Source: Litorivicinus sp.
GTDB lineage: Bacteria; Pseudomonadota; Gammaproteobacteria; Pseudomonadales; Litorivicinaceae
Direction of reading: 5' to 3'
Assembly (NCBI GenBank): GCA_018401755.1
Contig: JAGYKJ010000006.1
Coordinates: forward strand, 474,184-538,183
Length of the DNA: 64,000 nt
Shown: positions 1 to 10,178 of the stretch, in pieces
Position numbering within the stretch: the stretch's first letter is position 1
Layout of the letters: each line of letters opens with the position of its first letter
Notes under the pieces: model-generated
The model's input: only the letters and a program-made list of their open reading frames with translations
Database searches by the model: none
What the model was told of the DNA's origin: nothing
Position numbers and translations under genes: made by a program

Positions 1-175
1 CGTTAGGGATTGTAATACCGGTCTGTGCTTCGCCTCGCGCGAAGATCGAGGGTGCTCCGATCACCAGTATATTGGCTGCTTCACGGACGCCCGATTGATC
101 CAACAACTTGATCATCAGTTCAGGGCCTATTCCACCTGGATCCCCTTGAACTAAGGCTATGGTTTTATTTGTCAT
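1..175 (-). CDS. PdxA-family 4-phospho-hydroxyacid dehydrogenase, N-terminal part (runs off window start)
   Basis: Reverse complement from 175 reads MTNKTIALVQGDPGGIGPELMIKLLDQSGVREAANILVIGAPSIFARGEAQTGITIPN, the PdxA/PdxA2 N-terminal motif (GDPxGIGPE). Confidence 0.85.
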   Translation of the reverse strand, partial: MTNKTIALVQGDPGGIGPELMIKLLDQSGVREAANILVIGAPSIFARGEAQTGITIPN

Positions 176-176
176 A

Positions 177-917
177 TCACTTCCCCTTATCGATGATCAA
201 AGCCTGAGTCGCGGCAATGTTAGTGATCGCTGTTTCCAAATGACGTCGCATGTGTTTGCCACACTCTTTGGCATTTCTAGCGACCAGTGCTTCCGTAATA
301 TCTTCGTGTTGTCCGAGGGTACTATCACGGCCAGTACGCATCTTTGATGAAATAAACCGGGCCCTCCAGAGTCTCGCATTTAGTGTTTTATGGATCTCCA
401 GCAGAGGGTCATTTCTCGACGCATGGACAATCGCTTTATGGAAATCCATATCCCATTGGAAAAATTGCAATGGCTCAGTGTCTTCACTGGCTGATTCCAT
501 CAGACGCTCCAGCCGAACTGCTTCATCGATTTCATTGTCAGTGGCATGTTGGCACGCAAGTTCACCGGCCAGCGCCTCCAATGATCCTAAGACAAGCAGG
601 TTCTGCGCCAGCTCTTGTAAGGAAGGATCCGCAACTCGGGGTCGTCGGGTTTTTCCATACACCACGAGTCCTTCGTTTTCCAAAATCCGCAGCGCTTCTT
701 TGAGTGGGGTCCGACTGATGCCAAGTGCATCAGCAAGATCGCGTTCAGACATTGGGAGACCAGGCTCGAGATTACCCAGCAAAATGAACTCGCGAAGTGT
801 ATCAGCGGCCTCATCGGCAAGACTTTTTCGTGGCGAAATTCCACTGAACTCGCGGAGTTCGGTTGCCCAATTCAATTGATTCAACTTATTTCCCCCATCG
901 CAATGCCACGGGATCAA
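177..917 (-). CDS. GntR-family (FadR/FCD subfamily) transcriptional regulator
   Basis: N-terminal wHTH (SLADEAADTLREFILLGNLEPGLPMSERDLADALGISRTPLKEALRILENEGLV) plus all-helical FCD-like C-terminus. Confidence 0.9.
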   Translation of the reverse strand: MIPWHCDGGNKLNQLNWATELREFSGISPRKSLADEAADTLREFILLGNLEPGLPMSERDLADALGISRTPLKEALRILENEGLVVYGKTRRPRVADPSLQELAQNLLVLGSLEALAGELACQHATDNEIDEAVRLERLMESASEDTEPLQFFQWDMDFHKAIVHASRNDPLLEIHKTLNARLWRARFISSKMRTGRDSTLGQHEDITEALVARNAKECGKHMRRHLETAITNIAATQALIIDKGK

Positions 918-1797
918 GTGGCCGGATAAGCTCCATTAATGCCGCGCGCGCTGCCGATCCAAGTGGTTGAATCGGGTGTCGACAAAATGCTGACTGAATG
1001 ACACCGCCTTCAACCATTGTCTCTTTCGCCGCGCGAAACCCGCACTGACGGTTTTCATGGTTAATTGCCGGAAGTACCCGGCCATAGGCGGCAATAGCAG
1101 CATCGCGTTGGCCCTTCGCATGTAACTGAATCACTGGTCTGATCTGATCAGGAATCGTCGCAGACGTCATTGATCCTGTCGCGCCAGCATCAAGATCAGC
1201 AAGGAGAGTAATCCCCTCCTCGCCGTCAAAAGGCCCATCAATATAGGCACTGGCTTCAGTTAATAGAGCCCGGAGTTTGGCAGCGGTTCCGACCGACTCA
1301 ATCTTTAGCAGCTTGAGCATGTCAATCTCTTTTACCATTTTGACCAGCAGAGGGACATCGAGTTCGACCCCAGATAACGGGGCGTCTTGCAGCATGATTG
1401 GAATCCCCACCTCGCCAACACGCGCAAATTGTTCAAATGTTTGTGTCGGGGAGCCTTTCAAGAGCGCGCCATGATAAGGCGCCATCATCATTACGATGTT
1501 GGCACCAAGCTCTTTGGCATGTTGTGCGCGAGCGACCACAATATCGGATGCAAAATGACTGATGGTGACGATGACAGGCACGCGCCCAGCGACATGTTCT
1601 AAGCTGAGTCGCGTGAGGGTCTCACGTTCCGTATCCGATAATAGAAATTGCTCAGAATAGTTCGCAAGAATGCACAGGCCATCGACTCCTTGGTCGACCA
1701 TGCAATCAAGGATGCGGCGGTTCCCTTCGAGGTCCAATGTACCGTCCGGGTGGAATGCAGTGGGTGCTACCGGCCAGATGCCCCGATACTGAGTCAT
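886..1797 (-). CDS. Dihydrodipicolinate synthase/2-keto-3-deoxy-acid aldolase family protein
   Basis: DHDPS-like TIM barrel: [36 protein letters not shown]..., LLKIES lysine region; overlaps the start of gntR and the end of the dehydratase gene. Confidence 0.85.
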   Translation of the reverse strand: MTQYRGIWPVAPTAFHPDGTLDLEGNRRILDCMVDQGVDGLCILANYSEQFLLSDTERETLTRLSLEHVAGRVPVIVTISHFASDIVVARAQHAKELGANIVMMMAPYHGALLKGSPTQTFEQFARVGEVGIPIMLQDAPLSGVELDVPLLVKMVKEIDMLKLLKIESVGTAAKLRALLTEASAYIDGPFDGEEGITLLADLDAGATGSMTSATIPDQIRPVIQLHAKGQRDAAIAAYGRVLPAINHENRQCGFRAAKETMVEGGVIQSAFCRHPIQPLGSAARAALMELIRPLDPVALRWGK

Positions 1798-2969
1798 TCG
1801 ATCACCTCAAAATGCTGGATGTGTTTGTCTGATAGCTGAATACCGAGGCCTGGAGTGTGTTCATCGAGATGCAAATATCCATCAATAGGCTCGGGATCAC
1901 CGTCAAAAATGTAATAGAACAATTCGTTGCCCACTTCAACATCGAAGACGGGGAAGTACTCAGCGATCGGGCAGTTCGCGTTTGCCATTGTCAGGTGATA
2001 GTTATGCATTTGCCCAGCATGGGGAATCACAGGGATCTGATAACTTTCTGCGATGGCATTGATTTTCTGAGCAGCCGTAATTCCTCCCACCCGATTGGTG
2101 TCATACTGCAGCACGCTCACGGCTCCTCTGCGGAGCAGGTCTGCGCATCCCATTACTGAGAATTCGTGCTCTCCTCCAGAAATTGGAATGATATTCATCT
2201 GGTTCAGTTCAACATAGCCTTGAATGTCATCAGCGATCACCGGTTCTTCAAGCCATCGAGGTTCAAATCGTGCAAGTAATGGGAGCATCCGTTTGGTGTA
2301 GTCGAGATTCCATCCCATATAGCATTCAAGCATTAAATCGACGTCATACCCGAGTACTTCGCGCATCGCCTCGACGCGCTTAATATTTTCCCGCATGCCA
2401 GCTTTGCCATCGGTTGGGCCATAACCGAATCGGGTTTTATACCCTTGATACCCGAATTGTTTTGCTTGCTCGGCCTCTGCTTGCATGACATCTATCGGAC
2501 CGGCATAGAGCTTCGAATAGTACACGGGGATTTTATCTTTGGTACGGCCACCCAAGAGCTTGAACACTGGTTTACCAACGAGTTTCCCCATCAGGTCCCA
2601 GAGTGCGATATCGATGGCTGAAATTGCCACCATGCCAATCCCTTTTCTGCCCCAAGCGTGACTGCGTCGATACATCTTTTCCCAGAGATATGACACGTCG
2701 AATGGATCCTCTCCGAGGATTAATGGCGCAAACCATTCGTCAATGGCCTTCTTCGTCAGTCCAGGCGCGAGGGCGGCATCTCCGAGTCCGATCGTTCCGT
2801 CAGAGGTCTCGATTTCGCATGTGAGCCATTGATGAAACCGAAAAGACGCCATCGCATCTCCTCGATCGCCAAGGAGGTCGGAGGCATTGGTGCAAAAGTT
2901 ACCGGTCGGCGGGACAGTTGGTCCGGTCCAAGTCCATACTTTGGTACGGATTGAGGCGATCTTAGTCAT
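1794..2969 (-). CDS. Enolase-superfamily (mandelate racemase/muconate lactonizing) sugar-acid dehydratase, L-rhamnonate dehydratase-like
   Basis: [16 protein letters not shown]... with [48 protein letters not shown] motifs resembling RhmD; 4-bp overlap with next gene. Confidence 0.85.
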   Translation of the reverse strand: MTKIASIRTKVWTWTGPTVPPTGNFCTNASDLLGDRGDAMASFRFHQWLTCEIETSDGTIGLGDAALAPGLTKKAIDEWFAPLILGEDPFDVSYLWEKMYRRSHAWGRKGIGMVAISAIDIALWDLMGKLVGKPVFKLLGGRTKDKIPVYYSKLYAGPIDVMQAEAEQAKQFGYQGYKTRFGYGPTDGKAGMRENIKRVEAMREVLGYDVDLMLECYMGWNLDYTKRMLPLLARFEPRWLEEPVIADDIQGYVELNQMNIIPISGGEHEFSVMGCADLLRRGAVSVLQYDTNRVGGITAAQKINAIAESYQIPVIPHAGQMHNYHLTMANANCPIAEYFPVFDVEVGNELFYYIFDGDPEPIDGYLHLDEHTPGLGIQLSDKHIQHFEVIE

Positions 2970-3061
2970 TGAATAAATCCAGCACGTTCCATGAGAAACA
3001 ATCCATATATACATCTCGAAGTTAGCAATTGCAGACCTGGTTGGTCAATGATATTTTGTAT

Positions 3062-3080
3062 TTGGAATGTCAAATTCCAA
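3062..3080. promoter_or_regulatory. Perfect inverted repeat TTGGAAT-N5-ATTCCAA in the divergent promoter region
   Basis: ttggaatgtcaaattccaa between the divergent dehydratase and dctP genes; plausible operator for the FCD-GntR regulator. Confidence 0.45.
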
Positions 3081-3191
3081 TTTGAGGATCTCTCAAAGGT
3101 CTTCAGCAACATAATGATAAAAAGGTTCAATGCTCCCAGACGTTGGGTGATTGCCTTAACCCGCCCACGAAGGGGCACTACGGAGGACAGA

Positions 3192-4175
3192 ATGAAAAAG
3201 TTTTTGAAAGGCTTAGGGGCGATCGCATTGCTCGGAGGACTATTGTCCACGTCAGTTCCAGCGCTTGCTGAGACGATTGTGGTTGCGGTTGGCGCGCCAA
3301 AAAACAGTTTGCAGGGGCGTAGTGCCGAGAAATTTGCAACGGATTTGCAAGCACGTCTTGGCAGTGGTTACAAAGTGGAATTTTATTCCGATGCGCAGCT
3401 GGGCAACGAAAAGGAACTGATGCAGAAGCTTCGCCTGGGTACGGTTCAGTTCACCCTGATTTCATCAATTATGACGACAGTTGCGAACGAATTCGCACTC
3501 TTTGATCTGCCATTTTTGGTGCAAGATCGCGCCCATATGAAGCGGATCGATCAGGAGATCGTGCAAGGTGTACTGCTACCCAAAGCACAGGCAAAGGGTT
3601 TGCATGTCGTCTCGACCTGGGAGAATGGTTTCCGGCAAATCACCAATTCAATCAGGCCCATCACAACTCCAGCGGATCTCGCCGGGATTAAGATTCGGAC
3701 TCCATCATCGGAGTGGCGTGTTGCAATGTTTAAGGAATATGGCGCTAACCCGACTGCCATGGCTTTTTCCGAGCTTTTTGTCGCGCTCCAAACTGGAACC
3801 ATGGACGGCCAAGAGAACCCACTGACCAATATTGTTGGGGCGAACCTGCATGAAGTGCAGAAATATCTCAGTTTAAGTGGTCACGTCTACACGCCGACTT
3901 ATCTTACAACAGGGAGTGATGCCTGGAATAAGATGCCAGCTGATGTCAAAAAGACTGTCAGCGAAGTCGCGAATAATGTTCAGGATTGGGCATTTGCGGA
4001 AGGGGAGAAGGCCGATCGCGAGTTGATTGACAAGGTGGTAGCTGCCGGCGTTGCAGTCAATGAGACAGACAAAGCTGCATTTGTCGCTGCGTCAGCACCT
4101 ATCTATGACCTTTTCAATCAGAAGGTTCCTGGTGCTGGGGAAATGATCCGAAAAGCACGTGCTCTTGCAAAGTAA
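3192..4175 (+). CDS. dctP: TRAP transporter substrate-binding protein (DctP family)
   Basis: Signal peptide MKKFLKGLGAIALLGGLLSTSVPALAET; DctP motifs (KIRTPSSEWRVAMFKEYGANPTAMAFSELFVALQTGTMDGQENPL). Confidence 0.92.
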   Translation: MKKFLKGLGAIALLGGLLSTSVPALAETIVVAVGAPKNSLQGRSAEKFATDLQARLGSGYKVEFYSDAQLGNEKELMQKLRLGTVQFTLISSIMTTVANEFALFDLPFLVQDRAHMKRIDQEIVQGVLLPKAQAKGLHVVSTWENGFRQITNSIRPITTPADLAGIKIRTPSSEWRVAMFKEYGANPTAMAFSELFVALQTGTMDGQENPLTNIVGANLHEVQKYLSLSGHVYTPTYLTTGSDAWNKMPADVKKTVSEVANNVQDWAFAEGEKADRELIDKVVAAGVAVNETDKAAFVAASAPIYDLFNQKVPGAGEMIRKARALAK

Positions 4176-4202
4176 AACATCTCTATAAAAACCAGCAATG
4201 AC

Positions 4203-4234
4203 CTCACCCAGTGCCGAAGTCGGCATTGGGTGAG
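4203..4234 (+). other. Strong RNA hairpin between dctP and dctQ
   Basis: ctcacccagtgccgaagtcggcattgggtgag; near-perfect stem without a following T-run, typical of an mRNA stabiliser/attenuator after the binding-protein gene. Confidence 0.6.
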
Positions 4235-4254
4235 AGTCTGAGGAATGCAGTGCA

Positions 4255-4809
4255 ATGTGGTGGATTCACCGAACCTTGAAGACAGTTGTGGAGTGGATCA
4301 GTTTGGCCATCCTGATTGGTCTGACCGGAGTTGTTGTCTATGCCACGACATTTCGGTACCTCGGTTTATCACCCAGTTGGTATGACGAGGTGGCACAAAT
4401 CCTTCTCGCGTGGCTCACTTACTTTGCTGCGGTTTATGCGATGTTCAATCGCCAACACATGGGTTTTGCGGGTCTGATGTTGAGTCTGCCAACGCCACTC
4501 CGAATCGCTGTCTTGCTTCTTTCCGAGACGTTGATTGTCGCGTTCTTTGGGGTTGCCGCCTGGTATGGCACCATGCTGTTGCCTTTCGCACAATACGATA
4601 CGTTATTGAGTATTTCTTGGATTACGATGGCAATGGTGCAATCTGTCATCCCGATCACGGCTGTTTTGATGATCGCCGCATCATGCCTCACGTTTCCCGA
4701 GATATTTCGCGACACGCTATCGGGCATCGATCGTGAGCATCTTGAGATTGACCAAGCGATCGCTTCCGCAGAGGCTGAGTATGGTGTGGGCGAGGAGGGT
4801 AAGCCATGA
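4255..4809 (+). CDS. dctQ: TRAP transporter small permease (DctQ family)
   Basis: Four-TM small permease between dctP and dctM; conserved W-x-D/E-E region (PSWYDEVAQILLAWLTYFAAVYAM). Confidence 0.88.
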   Translation: MWWIHRTLKTVVEWISLAILIGLTGVVVYATTFRYLGLSPSWYDEVAQILLAWLTYFAAVYAMFNRQHMGFAGLMLSLPTPLRIAVLLLSETLIVAFFGVAAWYGTMLLPFAQYDTLLSISWITMAMVQSVIPITAVLMIAASCLTFPEIFRDTLSGIDREHLEIDQAIASAEAEYGVGEEGKP

Positions 4810-6086
4810 TCTTGCTCTGGACCGCCATCATTCTGATTGGACTGATTTTTTTGAATGTGCCCATTGCGGTGGCTGTCGGCGTTGTAGCGATAGGGGGTTT
4901 CCTAATCACCAATGGGCCTGCCCAACTTTATGACGTCGTCATTGTGCTCTACACAGGGGCCACATCCTTCCCCTTGATCGCTATTCCACTATTCATCCTT
5001 GCGGGGAGCCTGATGAATACGTCGGGCATTTCCATTCGACTGATTAACTTTGTCTCTTCATTGATTGGCTTTGTTCGAGGCGGTCTTGGCATGGTCAATG
5101 TTGGTGTCTCGATGTTTTTCGCCGAGATTTCGGGGTCTGCTGTGGCAGATGTCGCTGCGACTGGAACCGTCTTAATTCCAGAAATGAAACGACGAGGCTA
5201 CTCGCGTACCTTTGCCGCTGCGATTACGTCGTCCTCGGCATCTCTTGCCATCATTATCCCACCCTCTATACCCATGATTTTGTACGGAGCTATCGCTGAA
5301 ACCTCTGTCTTGAAATTGTTTCTAGCGGGTGTCGTACCTGGGGTTTTGGGTGGATTTTTACTCATGGTTGTTACCTATATTTTGGCGGTTCGCTACGATC
5401 TTCCTCGCGAAGAAAGCTTTGACCTTCGCCGGGTAGGGAAGGCTTTTCGCGAAGCATTCTGGGCCTTGACTCTTCCCGTGATTATTTTGGGAGGGATTTT
5501 TTCGGGGTTCGTGACTGCCACTGAGGGCGCGGCACTGGCTGTTGTGACGGCTCTGTTCATTGGGACATTTATTTACCGGGATATGAATCTTGAGCGGCTG
5601 CACAAGGCGATGCTCGAGGGGATCTCACAAACTGGTATCGTCATGTTACTGGTTGCGTCCTCAGCAGCGTTGGGACTCTTCCTCACGCAAACCCAAGTTC
5701 CACAGCAACTGGCTCAATCCATCATCGCATTCACTAATAACCCCTGGGTCGTGCTGGCACTGTTAAACGTCTTGTTATTTGTTCTCGGCATGTTTCTGCA
5801 TGGCGCCGCTGCCATCATTTTGGTCGTGCCAATCGTGATGCCACTGGTCACTGCTGTCGGGATTGATCCGATACATTTCGGAATTGTACTGACCTTAAAC
5901 TTGGCAATTGGGCAGCAAACACCGCCAGTTGCGAGTGTTTTGATTACCTCTTGTTCGATTGCAAAAGCTGGGATTTGGGAGACGACACGCACAAACTTAC
6001 CTTTCATCGCGGTGTTGGCTTTTATTTTACTGCTGGTGACTTACGTCCCAGCCGTGAGTCTTGGGCTAGTACATCTGCTTGAGTGA
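4806..6086 (+). CDS. dctM: TRAP transporter large permease (DctM family)
   Basis: SGSAVADVAATGTVLIPEMKRRGYSRTFAAAITSSSASLAIIIPPSIPMILYG and TPPVASVLITSCSIA motifs. Confidence 0.93.
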   Translation: MILLWTAIILIGLIFLNVPIAVAVGVVAIGGFLITNGPAQLYDVVIVLYTGATSFPLIAIPLFILAGSLMNTSGISIRLINFVSSLIGFVRGGLGMVNVGVSMFFAEISGSAVADVAATGTVLIPEMKRRGYSRTFAAAITSSSASLAIIIPPSIPMILYGAIAETSVLKLFLAGVVPGVLGGFLLMVVTYILAVRYDLPREESFDLRRVGKAFREAFWALTLPVIILGGIFSGFVTATEGAALAVVTALFIGTFIYRDMNLERLHKAMLEGISQTGIVMLLVASSAALGLFLTQTQVPQQLAQSIIAFTNNPWVVLALLNVLLFVLGMFLHGAAAIILVVPIVMPLVTAVGIDPIHFGIVLTLNLAIGQQTPPVASVLITSCSIAKAGIWETTRTNLPFIAVLAFILLLVTYVPAVSLGLVHLLE

Positions 6087-6501
6087 TCGCTACGTTACAA
6101 GCGGCGGCTGAGCCCAAGCATGTGGATGCATCTCGACCCCAAATTTTGGTCAATTTGTTGGACTGAAGTCTTGTCCAGACAACCAAGGAAAGGACCTTGA
6201 CGAGCTGACTGCTAGGGGCTGGATTCATGCCGATGTGTCACATCGGAAGTTCGAATGACTGCTTGCTTAGATAGCGGGCTTACCATCGTTGGTTAAATTC
6301 ATTCATCATAAAAATCACACAGACGTTTACTCTCTCGATACGCCCTTCCCATGAGGAAGAGGTATCTTGAGCAATCGAAAGTGGACCCGAATTGTAAGAG
6401 ACGAGAGGTCTTCTTTTTGTGGGCTAGCGCGAGTGAGTCATACAAGTTTGATCGTCTAATCGGGCCCGAACCTCAGACCAGTCCTCCACGATTTCAACGA
6501 T

Positions 6502-6903
6502 TTACTGATTCAGTTCTTTGAGTAACTCCTCCATCAAAATGATTTCTTTCTCTTGCTCGCGAATAATCTGCTCGGCCAGTTCTCGTACGCGTGGGTTCTT
6601 GCCGTATTCGAGCAAAATCGCCGCCATGTCAACCGCGCCTCGATGATGGGGGATCATGCCAGCGATGAAATCCTTGTCAGCATCACCGGTAAACTGAATC
6701 ATCATTTCTTGATGCATGCGCTCATTGGCCGTTTCATAAGCCTTGGTCGACGGGGATGTACTATCGGTACTTGGTTGTGGTTGAGCTCCGTGTCCGCCGT
6801 GTCCGCCGTGTCCGCCGTGATTACCGTGACTCATTTGGGCGTTTGCCAAGAGCGGCGATAGAGCGATCATTGTCGCAACGGCCAGTATTTTTTTGCGCAT
6901 CAT
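6502..6903 (-). CDS. DUF305 family exported protein with HGG repeats
   Basis: Signal peptide, (GHGG)n low-complexity segment, then DUF305 DKDFIAGMIPHHRGAVDMA..., EQIIREQEKEI. Confidence 0.85.
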   Translation of the reverse strand: MMRKKILAVATMIALSPLLANAQMSHGNHGGHGGHGGHGAQPQPSTDSTSPSTKAYETANERMHQEMMIQFTGDADKDFIAGMIPHHRGAVDMAAILLEYGKNPRVRELAEQIIREQEKEIILMEELLKELNQ

Positions 6904-7278
6904 CGGTTCCTTACAAGCATGCGTTTAAATCCCCTAAAATCTTAGGAGACTCACGAGGTTACACCTTGAATATCTGGCTTGTGAAGACTTAGGTGAGCTG
7001 GCCTGCGCTCTGGTTTTTAGGGCGAACTGTCTTAATCCGGGAAACCCTGTAGTTGTCAGTTAAAACAAGATGGACAAGTCGAACGTCACCTTATCGAGTT
7101 TTTTCGTCACCGTAAGAGTTCTTGTGGACCCCAAGAGTCAGCGGAATCAGCGTGACGGCTCAGTTATGACAGGTGTATGCCAATTGCGTCACCTGTAAAA
7201 AACGTCGCCCACACAGAATTGCTTAGAACCATTTCCGTTATCCAATAACCCCTCTCAATCTCAACGTGACTTTATTGT

Positions 7279-8703
7279 TTAGCAGCTTGTGACATTCACA
7301 GCGAGTCCACCAAGAGATGTTTCTTTGTATTTCGTGCTCATATCAGCACCGATTTGTTTCAGCGATTCTACACACTGGTCGAAGGATACTCGGTGTCTCC
7401 CATCACCATGTAAAGCCAATTTAGCAGCCAGATAGGCCTTGGTTGCACCGAAGGCATTTCGCTCGATACAAGGAATTTGAACGAGACCATGTACCGGATC
7501 ACAGGTCAACCCGAGATGATGCTCGAGGGCAATCTCCGCCGCATTCTCGATCTGTTCGGGCGTTCCACCAAGTACTGCGCATAATCCCGCTGCTGCCATC
7601 GCTGCGGCACCTCCGATTTCAGCTTGGCACCCGGCTTCGGCTCCAGAAATCGATGCATTTCGTTTTAGGATCGAGCCAAAAGCCCCAGCTGTGAAGAAGA
7701 ACTGTTCTCGGCTTTCCGCGCTTTGGTATCCAAGATGATCCATGAGATACATTAAAACTGCCGGAACGACCCCGGCTGCCCCGTTGGTCGGCGCTGTCAC
7801 GACCTGATGTCCTGCCGCGTTTTCCTCATTGACCGCGAGTGCAAACACACTGAGCCAGTCCGATGCTTCGATGCTCTGTGTGTTGTCAGGATCAGACAAT
7901 GTTTTGTATATCGGTGACGCTCGCCGCGAAAGCTTCAGTGATCCTGGCAATAGTTCGGTTGCAGTGAGACCGCGTTTCACACAGTGAGTCATCGCGCTTG
8001 TTAACGTCTCAAGTTGCTGTGAAATGAGATCCAGAGGTCGCAGGCTTTGCTCATTCAGAGCAATAATTTCGGCAATTGTGAATCCATGGTCTTGGGTGAG
8101 TGTCAGCAGCTCAGTTGCGTTACTAAACGGAAAAGGAACCGTTGGACTCAATTGCGCAGCAGTCACTGCATTCAGTTCTCGCTTGGTTTGAATAAATCCC
8201 CCACCAATCGAAAAATAGGTCTCCGTTACCAGGATCCCCTCTTCACCCTGCAATTCGAATTTGAGTCCATTGGGGTGTTCCTCAAGCCATTCATGCTGAT
8301 GAAAAAGGATGTCTCGATGAGGAAAAAATTCGATATGGGGCATTGTCGGGAATGCAATCGGTTCCAACTTGTCGAACAATTTCGTCAGAGGTGTCAATTG
8401 ATGCTGCTCGAGCGTGGATGGATGCAGTCCTGCAAAGCCATAGACAATTGCGCGATCTGTTTGATGCCCTCGACCAGTCAAGGCAAGTGATCCATACAGA
8501 TGCACGACAAGTCGACGACCCAGTGCAGACGTATCCTTTATCAACGTCATGAATTCAATTGCCGCCAACATTGGGCCCATCGTGTGCGACGAAGACGGGC
8601 CGATGCTGAGCTTGAAGATATCGAATGTGGAGATGAACCCGGGTTTGATACGAGCTCCTTGTGACGTGAGGCTCAAGAGCCAACCGACTTGGTGCAAATC
8701 CAA
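7279..8703 (-). CDS. sdaA: L-serine ammonia-lyase, single-chain iron-sulfur type (start probably ~8640)
   Basis: STFDIFKLSIGPSSSHTMGPMLAA..., GAAGVVPAVLMYL, ISGAEAGCQAEIGGAAAMAAAGL, LTCDPVHGLVQIPCIERNA. Confidence 0.93.
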   Translation of the reverse strand: MDLHQVGWLLSLTSQGARIKPGFISTFDIFKLSIGPSSSHTMGPMLAAIEFMTLIKDTSALGRRLVVHLYGSLALTGRGHQTDRAIVYGFAGLHPSTLEQHQLTPLTKLFDKLEPIAFPTMPHIEFFPHRDILFHQHEWLEEHPNGLKFELQGEEGILVTETYFSIGGGFIQTKRELNAVTAAQLSPTVPFPFSNATELLTLTQDHGFTIAEIIALNEQSLRPLDLISQQLETLTSAMTHCVKRGLTATELLPGSLKLSRRASPIYKTLSDPDNTQSIEASDWLSVFALAVNEENAAGHQVVTAPTNGAAGVVPAVLMYLMDHLGYQSAESREQFFFTAGAFGSILKRNASISGAEAGCQAEIGGAAAMAAAGLCAVLGGTPEQIENAAEIALEHHLGLTCDPVHGLVQIPCIERNAFGATKAYLAAKLALHGDGRHRVSFDQCVESLKQIGADMSTKYKETSLGGLAVNVTSC

Positions 8704-10166
8704 ATCGTTTTCGTTTGCAGGTATTGCTCGATCGCCTCTGTCCCATTGTCTCGAGATAATGATCCAGACTGTTTATAGCCACCGAATGGCGTCTTGATAT
8801 CACCTTCTGTAAAGCCATTAATCGAAATTGTGCCGCAAGGTAACTCCCGTGCGACGTGCAGAGCTCGATCAATGTCCTGCGTGAATAGCGTGGCATGGAG
8901 TCCGTAGTCAGTATCCTTGGCAAGGGCGATTGCACTCTCAATGCTGTTCACAGTCATGATCCCTAGAACAGGACCGAAAATTTCGTCTTTCGCGATGGTC
9001 ATCTCCCCGGTGACGTTCGCAAAAATCGTTGGGTTGATGAAATTACCTTGGGCCGGCTGATGTAATTCGGGAAGTTTGATCGCCCCTTCGGCCTTGCCAA
9101 GTTCGATATATTTGTTGACGCGCGCGTGGTGTGTATGACTAATCATGCACCCGATATTTGTCTCTAGATTCAGTGGATCCCCAACTGTGTAACGAGCGAC
9201 CCGATCAGCGATCGCCTGGGTGAATTCTTCGACCAAAGGTTTGGCGACAATTTGACGCATATTTGCGGAGCAATTCTGGCCTGCATTCCAAAATGCTGAA
9301 TTAGCAGCATGTTCGATCAGCTCATCATTGATGCACGCATCATCTAAGACAATAAAGGGACTTTTTCCGCCCATCTCTAGGGCGATCCCCTTGAGGTTGC
9401 TCTCCCCTGAGTATTTCATGAAGAGACGTCCAACTTCAGTGGAGCCTGTGAACGAGATCACATCCACATCAGGGTGTTTGCCGAGCGCTGCTCCTGCCTC
9501 ATGGCCATATCCAGGCACCACGTTAAGCACCCCTGCAGGGACACCTGCTTCTCTTGCCAATTCAGCAAACCTCAGCGTGGTGAGGGGCGCTTCTTCAGCT
9601 GGTTTGACGACCACCGAACATCCGACAGCAAGAGCAGGTGCCACTTTCCACGAAGCCATCACAAGGGGAAAATTCCAAGGTAAGACAAGGCCGGCCACAC
9701 CGACAGGTTCTCGCGTAATCAGCGCCATTGATTGGCGGCCAGTTTGTGGAATCTTGCCAAAATATTTATCTGCAAGCTCTGCGTACCATTGCAGGAAATT
9801 GGGGACATCGGTGCCAATTTCGTGGATACAATCTGAAATGGTTTTACCGGTATCGAGACATTCGAGGACCGCCAGCTCGTCTGCGTGCTGTCGAACCAAG
9901 GCGGCGAGTTTTAGGAGTACTGATTTGCGAAACTCTGGATCTGCTCTAGACCAGATTCCGCTGTTGAACGCAGCCCGCGCAGCCCTCACAGCATGGTTGA
10001 CATCATCTTGGTCACAGCGCGTAACTTCCGCAAGATGTTCTTGGTTTGCGGGATTGATGACACTAAATGTCTGTTTACTATGTGCATCAACATACTCACC
10101 GTTGATAAAAGCCTGATGTCTAATCTGCATCGAGCGGACAATCGCGTGAATCTCGGTCTGCTGCAT
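8673..10166 (-). CDS. NAD(P)-dependent aldehyde dehydrogenase (PuuC/ALDH superfamily)
   Basis: LPWNFPLVMASWKVAPALAVG, FTGSTEVGR, LEMGGKSPFIVLDDA, GQNCSANMRQIV, EIFGPVLGIM motifs. Confidence 0.93.
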   Translation of the reverse strand: MQQTEIHAIVRSMQIRHQAFINGEYVDAHSKQTFSVINPANQEHLAEVTRCDQDDVNHAVRAARAAFNSGIWSRADPEFRKSVLLKLAALVRQHADELAVLECLDTGKTISDCIHEIGTDVPNFLQWYAELADKYFGKIPQTGRQSMALITREPVGVAGLVLPWNFPLVMASWKVAPALAVGCSVVVKPAEEAPLTTLRFAELAREAGVPAGVLNVVPGYGHEAGAALGKHPDVDVISFTGSTEVGRLFMKYSGESNLKGIALEMGGKSPFIVLDDACINDELIEHAANSAFWNAGQNCSANMRQIVAKPLVEEFTQAIADRVARYTVGDPLNLETNIGCMISHTHHARVNKYIELGKAEGAIKLPELHQPAQGNFINPTIFANVTGEMTIAKDEIFGPVLGIMTVNSIESAIALAKDTDYGLHATLFTQDIDRALHVARELPCGTISINGFTEGDIKTPFGGYKQSGSLSRDNGTEAIEQYLQTKTIWICTKSVGS

Positions 10167-10178
10167 GGGAGCTGTCTC

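Noticed and set aside
250-879. Long antisense ORF 250..879 (+) over the gntR gene
   Set aside because: Shadow ORF; the minus strand encodes a clear GntR/FCD protein
9328-10116. 262-aa plus-strand ORF over the aldehyde dehydrogenase
   Set aside because: Antisense shadow of a strongly conserved ALDH
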